A DNA stretch of 10,718 nucleotides, taken from contig CAIZNF010000577.1 in assembly GCA_903934275.1 (NCBI GenBank), positions 1 to 10,718 on the forward strand, given 5' to 3'. This DNA is from an uncultured Nitrosomonadales bacterium. Its GTDB lineage: Bacteria; Pseudomonadota; Gammaproteobacteria; Burkholderiales; Gallionellaceae. The translations under genes and the position numbers were made by a program. This document shows positions 6,036 through 10,718 of the stretch, in pieces. The notes beneath the pieces were generated by a model. It ran no database searches. It was not told where the DNA came from and saw only the letters and a list, made by a program, of their open reading frames with translations. Position 1 is the first letter of the stretch, and each line of letters opens with the position of its first letter.

Positions 6036-7301
6036 ATGTATTTCGAACCAACAGCCGTGCTGGATCGTGCCGCGTTGCAACGCGCGCTGCGGGCGCAGGG
6101 CGATGCGTGGTATGACTTGGTGACGGAGCGTTGCACGCATCTGTTTGCCGCTGCTCCGGTGTTCGTTACATCTGTGCAGTTGCGCCAGATGCGCGAGGTG
6201 ATCGGCGCGGTGGAGCGGGTGGTGGGGTTGCCGGAGTGGCGGGAAAGTTTGCGCCTCATGCCGCAGGGCGTATTGCCATACGCCCCTACGATCCATGTGC
6301 CCGTAGGGGCGTATGGCAATACGCCCGATCATGCCCCGCACGCCAAAGGCGTATTCTTCGGCTACGATTTCCACCTGAACAGTGACGGCGCGCATCTGAT
6401 TGAAATCAACAGCAATGCGGGCGGCGGATTTTTGAATGTGCTGCTGATCGACAGCCAGCGCGATGCAGGTTTGCCCGGCAAGGAGGTCTCTGTTGAAAAT
6501 ATCGAACAAGCTTTTGTTGATATGTTCCGCAACGAGTGGCGGTTGGCGCGCGGCGATGCGCCACTCAACAGCATCGCCATCGTGGATGAGCAACCTGAAA
6601 CGCAGTACCTGTATCCTGAATTCCTGCTGGCAAAAAATCTGTTCGAGCGCGCCGGAATTGAGGCCTTTATCGCCGATCCGTCGGCATTGCAAGCGCGTGA
6701 TGGAGGTTTATATCTGGGCGAGCAGAAAATTGACATGGTGTACAACCGCCTGACGGATTTTTTATTGCAGCATCATCCTGTATTGCGGCAGGCGTATCTG
6801 GACGATAGCGTGGTGCTGACACCCAGCCCCGCGCACTATGCGCGCTACGCCGACAAACGTAATCTGGCGCAGTTGACCGATGAGGTCGAGTTACGTGTGC
6901 TCGGTGCGAGCGAAGCCGACATCGCGACCTTGCAGTCTGGAATTCCGCAGACACGGCAAGTGGCGGCGGCAGACCAGGAACAATGGTGGGCGGAGCGCAA
7001 GCAGTGGTTCTTCAAGCCGAATAGCGGCTATGGCAGCAAGGGTGCGTATCGCGGCGAGAAGCTGACCAAGCGTGTGTTCGACGAAATCATGCAGGGCGGC
7101 TATGTCGCGCAAAAACTGGCCACACCCGGTGAACGTGCGGTGTGCGTGAACGATGCCGAACCTGTTACGCTCAAGTACGATGTACGCTGCTACGTTTACG
7201 ATGGGCAGGTGCAACTGGTTGCGGCGCGGCTCTATCAGGGACAGACGACCAACTTCCGCACATCGGGGGGCGGTTTTGCGCCGGTGCGTGTTGTAGAATA
7301 A
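6036..7301 (+). CDS. Circularly permuted ATP-grasp-like protein of unknown substrate
   Basis: The 421-residue reading starts at ATG 6036, five bases after the thiolase stop; the frame is open upstream, but only within the thiolase gene. GVFFGYDFHLNSDGAHLIEINSNAGGGFLN (about 105-134) carries the EINxN-type metal-binding strand that normally ends an ATP-grasp fold. FFKPNSGYGSKGAYRGEKL (about 325-343) carries the Lys and Gly-rich loop that normally begins it. Having them in this order suggests a permuted fold, as in glutathionylspermidine-synthase-like proteins. The C-terminal KYDVRCYVYDG and RLYQGQTTNFRTSGGGFAPV segments fit an ATP-grasp core. Such enzymes join a carboxylate to an amine or thiol using ATP; the substrate cannot be told. 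Residues 77-97 come from a palindromic repeat inserted in frame. The fold call is moderate and the permutation is inference. Confidence 0.65.
   Translation: MYFEPTAVLDRAALQRALRAQGDAWYDLVTERCTHLFAAAPVFVTSVQLRQMREVIGAVERVVGLPEWRESLRLMPQGVLPYAPTIHVPVGAYGNTPDHAPHAKGVFFGYDFHLNSDGAHLIEINSNAGGGFLNVLLIDSQRDAGLPGKEVSVENIEQAFVDMFRNEWRLARGDAPLNSIAIVDEQPETQYLYPEFLLAKNLFERAGIEAFIADPSALQARDGGLYLGEQKIDMVYNRLTDFLLQHHPVLRQAYLDDSVVLTPSPAHYARYADKRNLAQLTDEVELRVLGASEADIATLQSGIPQTRQVAAADQEQWWAERKQWFFKPNSGYGSKGAYRGEKLTKRVFDEIMQGGYVAQKLATPGERAVCVNDAEPVTLKYDVRCYVYDGQVQLVAARLYQGQTTNFRTSGGGFAPVRVVE
6266..6326. repeat. Perfect 25-bp inverted repeat inserted in frame within a coding sequence
   Basis: The arms 6266-6290 and 6302-6326 are exact reverse complements (GGGCGTATTGCC... 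and ...GGCAATACGCCC) around an 11-base loop. The sequence resembles a dispersed intergenic palindrome of the GTAGGGGCG type. Here it lies inside the ATP-grasp-like gene and is translated as residues 77-97 without a stop or frameshift. Confidence 0.92.
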
Positions 7302-7334
7302 CGGCGAATGGTAATTCTGCAAAATAACAGCTTG

Positions 7335-7505
7335 TCCACGAAATACACGAAAAGCACGAAATGGTGGTAAGCAGGTATTTCGCTGCAAGGCTCAGGCTTT
7401 CAAAATTTTCCAGGAAGCATTAGGTTGCAGGCCGTTACCTATAAGCGAATGGCATAATTACTTCCGTATAACGATTTGTTTCGTGCCTTTCGTGTCTTTC
7501 GTGGA
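7335..7505. repeat. 171-bp element with CACGAAA-type inverted ends
   Basis: The 27-base ends (7335-7361 and 7479-7505) match as reverse complements at 25 of 27 positions. Each arm holds three 9-base units of the form nCACGAAAn. A second layer, CTGCAA at 7318 and TTGCAG at 7510, extends the symmetry outward. The centre has no ORF. The element occupies most of the 241-base gap between the ATP-grasp gene and crcB. Similar CCACGAAA-type repeats are dispersed in many bacterial genomes. No fluoride riboswitch pattern was found in this gap. Confidence 0.75.
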
Positions 7506-7542
7506 TAAATTGCAGTTATTGGTTTAATTAAAAAACAATTTT

Positions 7543-7926
7543 ATGACCCTTTACGCATTTCTCGCGGTAGGTATCGGCGCGGCGCTCGGCGCGTGGCTAC
7601 GCTGGGGGTTCGGGTTGTGGTTCAATCCGGTGCTGCCCGAATTGCCGATCGGCACGCTCGCGGCCAATCTGGTCGGCGGCTATCTGGTCGGGATGGCAAT
7701 CGCATTCTTTATTCAGCATCCGGCGCTGTCGCCCGAATGGCGGCTATTCATCATTACCGGTTTTCTTGGCGGGCTGACCACTTTTTCCACGTTTTCTGCG
7801 GAGACCGTCACACTGTTATTGCGCGGGCAGTATGCGTGGGGAGCAGGTATTATAGCGGCGCACCTCGGCGGATCGCTGTTGATGACGGTGCTGGGTATCC
7901 AGACTTTCAAATGGCTTCAAAACTAG
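7543..7926 (+). CDS. crcB: Fluoride-specific ion channel CrcB
   Basis: The 127-residue protein has the CrcB/Fluc hallmarks in order: [12 protein letters not shown] (10-21), [15 protein letters not shown] (36-50, with the channel Asn42) and [15 protein letters not shown] (73-87), the Phe/Ser-Thr-rich pore segment. Four hydrophobic membrane segments are visible near 3-24, 36-57, 68-92 and 99-122. Fluc channels work as antiparallel dimers in the inner membrane and let toxic fluoride out. The length is normal. The ATG at 7543 has only an A-rich leader and no good Shine-Dalgarno sequence. It leads a tight cluster with the DUF190 and HupE-like genes. Confidence 0.95.
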   Translation: MTLYAFLAVGIGAALGAWLRWGFGLWFNPVLPELPIGTLAANLVGGYLVGMAIAFFIQHPALSPEWRLFIITGFLGGLTTFSTFSAETVTLLLRGQYAWGAGIIAAHLGGSLLMTVLGIQTFKWLQN

Positions 7927-7936
7927 GGAGGCAACA

Positions 7937-8242
7937 ATGGATCAGATCACTTTTTATGTCACTGAAAAACAGCATCACGCCGGTATGCCTTTGTATGAAT
8001 GGCTGCTGGAAGAGGCCAAGGCTCTCGGCATCCATGGCGGCTCGGCATTTCGCGCCATTGCCGGATTCGGGCGGCACGGCAGGCTACGTGAGGATACTTT
8101 TTTCGAGCTTGCCGGAGAACTGGCGGTGAAGGTGGAGTTTATTCTGGACGACAAGCTCGCCGAGCAGATCATGCAACGGGTGCGAGCGCAAAACCTGGAT
8201 GTATTTTATGTGCGTTATGAAGTTCAATCTGGAATTGTTTAA
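7937..8242 (+). CDS. DUF190 domain protein (PII-like fold)
   Basis: This 101-residue protein begins 10 bases after crcB, with AGGGAGG (7925-7931) overlapping the crcB stop as ribosome binding site. The sequence is typical of DUF190: ITFYVTEKQHHAGMPLYEWLLEEAKALGIHGGSAFRAIAGFGRHG in the first half and a KVEFILDDK strand in the second. The RAIAGFGRHG segment (about 39-48) is the most conserved part. Members have a PII-like ferredoxin fold and are often encoded beside crcB, which suggests a role linked to fluoride or ion handling, but no biochemical role is established to my knowledge. It is soluble, with no signal peptide. Confidence 0.92.
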   Translation: MDQITFYVTEKQHHAGMPLYEWLLEEAKALGIHGGSAFRAIAGFGRHGRLREDTFFELAGELAVKVEFILDDKLAEQIMQRVRAQNLDVFYVRYEVQSGIV

Positions 8243-8247
8243 GGAGG
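8241..8247 (+). promoter_or_regulatory. Strong ribosome binding site fixing the HupE-like start
   Basis: AAGGAGG overlaps the DUF190 stop codon and stands 8 bases before ATG 8256. It decides this start over the in-frame ATG at 8199, which would add 19 residues ahead of the signal peptide. Confidence 0.85.
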
Positions 8248-8255
8248 CTGATGCC

Positions 8256-8840
8256 ATGAATCAATCAACTTTGATGCGATTGTCTGTAATGGCGGGTCTG
8301 CTGCTGCCATCCTTTGCCTATGCGCATACCGGTGTCGGCGAAGCAAATGGTTTTCTGCATGGCCTCATGCATCCGGCCAGCGGCCTGGATCATGTCTGTG
8401 CGATGCTGGCGGTCGGGCTGTGGGCGGCGCAGATGGGCGGGCGTTCCGTGTGGGCAGTGCCGCTCACCTTTGTCGGCGTGATGGCGTTGGGCGGCGCATT
8501 GCCGATGCTGGGTATGAGTCTGCCGTTTGTCGAGCAGGGCATCGTGCTGTCAGTGTTGTTGCTGGGTGTGTTGATCGCCGCGTCGGTGCGTTTTCCATTG
8601 TGGTTGAGTAGCGGCATGGTCGGTTTGTTTGCGCTGTGGCATGGTCATGCGCACGGTGTCGAGATACCTGAACAGGCTTCCGGTATGGTTTACGCGATTG
8701 GCTTCATGCTGGCAACAGCGTTGCTGCATGTCGTCGGAATCGCGTTTGGTCTGGGGATGCAACGGCTAGCGCGTGAGCGTGCCATTCACTTTGCTGGAGC
8801 GGGCATCGCCTTGTGCGGGGTGTATCTGGCGGTAGCGTAA
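8256..8840 (+). CDS. HupE/UreJ-family membrane protein (putative metal permease)
   Basis: The product has 194 residues. Residues 1-23 form a signal peptide (hydrophobic MAGLLLPSFA and an AYA cleavage site before His24). HGLMHPASGLDHVCAMLAVGLWA (35-57) carries the family's His/Asp motif (His35, His39, Asp45, His46). Later, ALWHGHAHGVEIP (126-138) carries a second cluster, His129, His131 and His133, with His158 in a further membrane segment. About six hydrophobic segments follow the signal. HupE/UreJ proteins are nickel or cobalt permeases linked to hydrogenase or urease. No hydrogenase or urease gene is present here, so the metal and role are open. It is the third gene of a probable crcB operon. 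Confidence 0.9.
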   Translation: MNQSTLMRLSVMAGLLLPSFAYAHTGVGEANGFLHGLMHPASGLDHVCAMLAVGLWAAQMGGRSVWAVPLTFVGVMALGGALPMLGMSLPFVEQGIVLSVLLLGVLIAASVRFPLWLSSGMVGLFALWHGHAHGVEIPEQASGMVYAIGFMLATALLHVVGIAFGLGMQRLARERAIHFAGAGIALCGVYLAVA

Positions 8841-8876
8841 CTAGTTACAGAAACTCCGAAAATACAGAATGTTTCC

Positions 8877-9824
8877 ATGAAGCAAGGCAGCTATGCACAA
8901 GCTTTGGCGTGGTTGAAAACCAATCCGCATTTTGACGAAATTTGCGTCAGATATCCGGAAGATTGGGCAGCCGTGCAGCAGGATATTTCCACCATCATCG
9001 GGCGCGGCGCAGCAGAGGAGTTGAAGGTGTATCTGGAGCGCCTATCCGCACCTGTTGTATCGTCCAATCTTTTTCATACAAAACGGCAAAGCAATAAATC
9101 GGTAGAAGCCGCACTGTCACAATTTGTCCGCAGCCGGATGGCTCATGAAGCTGTCAAAAAACTTTGTTTGTCCACGCTGGCGGCGGATACCGGGGTAACC
9201 AAAGGCAAGCTTCGCTTCAATCTGTTCAACGGTTATGTCGCACAGAGGCTGCTCTTTTCGAAGAGGTTGGAGCGCAAGCCGGCTTCCCTGTTTTGGTTCC
9301 GCCTGCTCTGGCCGTTGGTCTGGCAGAAGAAGCGGCTTATGCCGCTGGTGCAGCCGAAGGGAATTTATTGTTTCTATTCACGCGAGCTGATTGAAGCTTT
9401 GACAGAGATGATTGCTTCCAGAAGCTGCCTTGAAATTGGCGCGGGAGATGGAACACTGTCCCACTTTCTAAAAAATCAGGGTATCAAAATAACCGCGACA
9501 GATAACTATAGCTGGAAGAATGCGGTGGAATATCCGGCGGATGTTATCAACTTCGATGCGCGAGAGGCTTTAAAAACCTACGCACCAGAGGTGGTTATCT
9601 GTTCGTGGCCTCCGTCCCAGAATGATTTTGAACGTCAGGTATTTAACACTCCCAGCGTGCGGCTTTACATTGTTATCGGCAGCCGCCACCAGTTTGCCTT
9701 CGGCAACTGGAGTGATTACAGGAAGCAATCACTTTTTGACTTCGAGGAAGATAAAAAACTGGGCGCGCTGGTATTGCCCCCGGAACTGGAGTCCGCCGTT
9801 TATGTGTTTCGGAGAAAAATCTGA
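8877..9824 (+). CDS. Class I SAM-dependent methyltransferase-like protein
   Basis: The 315-residue protein has two parts. Residues 1-165 are mostly helical and basic, with aromatic stretches near 138-150 (SLFWFRLLWPLVW), and I do not recognise them. Residues 166-315 form a class I methyltransferase fold: motif I is CLEIGAGDGTLSHFL (184-198), ATDNYSW (207-213) provides the acidic residue (Asp209) at the end of strand 2, and PEVVICSWPPSQND (237-250) fits motif IV. The target is unknown. The ATG at 8877 is 36 bases after the HupE-like gene; its leader has no strong Shine-Dalgarno sequence, and whether it shares that transcript is unclear. Confidence 0.7.
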   Translation: MKQGSYAQALAWLKTNPHFDEICVRYPEDWAAVQQDISTIIGRGAAEELKVYLERLSAPVVSSNLFHTKRQSNKSVEAALSQFVRSRMAHEAVKKLCLSTLAADTGVTKGKLRFNLFNGYVAQRLLFSKRLERKPASLFWFRLLWPLVWQKKRLMPLVQPKGIYCFYSRELIEALTEMIASRSCLEIGAGDGTLSHFLKNQGIKITATDNYSWKNAVEYPADVINFDAREALKTYAPEVVICSWPPSQNDFERQVFNTPSVRLYIVIGSRHQFAFGNWSDYRKQSLFDFEEDKKLGALVLPPELESAVYVFRRKI

Positions 9825-9986
9825 TGCCGGGATGCGTTAAGAATACCGACAATACGCTTTCCATTCCATTTTTTCATCAATAGTGCAACATCGTAGGGCG
9901 CATGGAATGTAACCCTATGTATTACTGTTTTGAAAGACGAATGCAATCATGCACTACTCCCCTAAGCCGGACGAGCCGAAACCAAT

Positions 9987-10030
9987 GTAGGTCGGGCTTT
10001 GCCCGGCATGGTGGGCAGAACCCACCCTCA
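9987..10030. repeat. Two-hairpin intergenic repeat, copy 2
   Basis: The first hairpin is GTCGGGCTTTGCCCGGC. The second is GTGGGCAGAACCCAC. The order and the leading TAGGTCGGGCTT match copy 1 at 3056-3102, while the second stem differs in sequence but keeps its pairing. Confidence 0.75.
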
Positions 10031-10106
10031 GTTTTGTTGAAAAATTATTGTCATTTTTTGACATCATTTGACCGGTAAGAGATTAAAGATCAACAAGTGA
10101 ATCGGC

Positions 10107-10112
10107 TATAAT
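10107..10112 (+). promoter_or_regulatory. -10 box for the DHH gene
   Basis: A perfect TATAAT stands 33 bases before the ATG at 10146. The best -35 candidate is TTAAAG at 10083-10088 with an 18-base spacer, a four-of-six match, so the promoter is plausible rather than certain. Confidence 0.5.
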
Positions 10113-10145
10113 TCATACCGCGTATAACTTTCCATTCCAATCAAA

Positions 10146-10718
10146 ATGAACCATGACGTTTTTAACGGCGATGCGGACGGCATCTGTGCGTTGCATCAAC
10201 TGAGACTCGCCTTTCCCGCAGCAAATAACCTTGTCACCGGAACCAGGCGCGAAATCGATTTGCTCCAGCGTGTGGAGGCGGGCTCCGGTGACGAGGTGAC
10301 AGTGCTCGACCTGGCCTTGAGCAATAACCGGGATGCGTTGCTTGTTTTGCTCAACAAGGGGGCGAAGGTTCAATATTTCGATCATCATGTTTCGGAGAAT
10401 ATTCCCGATCACCGGAACTTGACCGCAATGATTGATGCCAGCCCGGATATTTGCACCAGTCTGCTGGTAAACCGTTATCTGGACGGCAAGTATTTGATCT
10501 GGGCGGTCATCGGCGCGTTCGGCGACAATCTTCATGATGCAGCATACGAGGCTGCCAAGCCGCTCGGTCTCAAGCCTCCGCAGCTTACCGCGTTGCGCGA
10601 ACTGGGTGAGTATCTCAACTACAACAGCTATGGCGAGTCCGTGGAAGATCTGAATTTCCACCCGGCGGAGCTGTATCGCATCATGCATCAACAAAAAAAT
10701 CCGTTTGTTTTTATTCGC
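10146..10718 (+). CDS. DHH-family phosphoesterase, 3' end outside window
   Basis: The frame is open from ATG 10146 to the right edge, giving 191 residues so far. The DHH motifs are present in order: FNGDADGI (6-13) is motif I, with Asp9 and Asp11 as metal ligands; VLDLAL (53-58) gives Asp55; YFDHH (77-81) is the name-giving motif III; and AFGDN (124-128) gives Asp127. The family includes RecJ and NrnA-like nucleases and pyrophosphatases that use two manganese ions. The C-terminal substrate domain is outside the window, so the substrate cannot be told. The preceding TATAAT suggests that it starts its own transcript. All visible metal ligands are intact. Confidence 0.85.
   Translation, partial: MNHDVFNGDADGICALHQLRLAFPAANNLVTGTRREIDLLQRVEAGSGDEVTVLDLALSNNRDALLVLLNKGAKVQYFDHHVSENIPDHRNLTAMIDASPDICTSLLVNRYLDGKYLIWAVIGAFGDNLHDAAYEAAKPLGLKPPQLTALRELGEYLNYNSYGESVEDLNFHPAELYRIMHQQKNPFVFIR

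Larger units (their letters stand above)
9825..10145. other. Intergenic region with degenerate palindromes and a promoter
   Basis: No convincing gene is seen here. The stretch holds a weak TAGGG..CCCTA hairpin at 9894-9917, the two-hairpin repeat at 9987-10030, and an AT-rich segment leading to a TATAAT box at 10107. A TTGACA at 10058-10063 has no good partner at the usual distance. Confidence 0.6.

Noticed and set aside
5796..6692. 298-residue minus-strand ORF
   Set aside because: It spans two convincing plus-strand genes and shows a low-complexity Arg/His-rich composition with no domain.
7335..7361. CRISPR-like short repeats (CACGAAA units)
   Set aside because: The 9-base units are tandem with no spacers and recur inverted at 7479-7505, so they are arms of an inverted-repeat element.
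7302..7542. Fluoride riboswitch (crcB motif) ahead of crcB
   Set aside because: GGCGAATGG near 7303 and GCGAATGGC near 7445 look vaguely similar, but the conserved AACCGC and CUGAUG elements and the pseudoknot layout are not visible.
8199..8255. Upstream start for the HupE-like gene at 8199
   Set aside because: It would place 19 residues before a clean signal peptide and ignore the AAGGAGG that sits 8 bases before ATG 8256.

Overview
The window looks like a piece of a proteobacterial chromosome. The proteins and the abundant short palindromic repeats would suit a betaproteobacterium, perhaps of the Gallionellaceae/Nitrosomonadales kind, but that placement is an inference from flavour only. 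Almost all genes lie on the plus strand. No tRNA, rRNA, CRISPR array or complete insertion sequence was found.

Region 1 (about 1-4653) is accessory and defence-like. It opens with the C-terminal end of a large helicase-type protein carrying a Vsr-like nuclease domain. A complete YhcG/DUF1016 PDDEXK nuclease follows, then a small ORF whose tail resembles an antitoxin C-terminus. Next is a nucleotidyltransferase overlapping a 54-residue helical protein, and a decayed, frameshifted and internally deleted second copy of the yhcG 5' end. The region closes with an AbiE-like pair: a winged-helix protein and an AbiEii-type nucleotidyltransferase joined by a GTGA overlap. The promoter region of this pair holds two related 26-bp palindromes and a duplicated TTGACA box, which suggests autoregulation.

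Region 2 (4654-7301) starts with a 135-bp MITE-like inverted repeat. After it comes a thiolase gene that is full length except for one in-frame TAA separating the nucleophilic-Cys part from the His/Cys part. Close behind is a gene for an apparently circularly permuted ATP-grasp enzyme. It carries a perfect 25-bp inverted repeat inside its coding sequence, read through in frame.

Region 3 (7302-8840) begins with a 171-bp element with CACGAAA-type inverted ends. It is followed by a tight cluster: crcB (fluoride channel), a DUF190 protein and a HupE/UreJ-family membrane protein with a signal peptide. Each downstream gene has a strong ribosome binding site overlapping or touching the preceding stop codon, so the three are probably co-transcribed.

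Region 4 (8841-10718) holds a class I methyltransferase-like protein, an intergenic stretch with a second copy of the two-hairpin repeat seen at 3056, and the start of a DHH-family phosphoesterase running off the right edge.

The most notable observations are the in-frame palindrome in the ATP-grasp gene, the doubled operator ahead of the AbiE-like pair, the overlapping nucleotidyltransferase/small-protein pair, and the thiolase nonsense codon. All family assignments come from reading motifs by eye; no database search was run.
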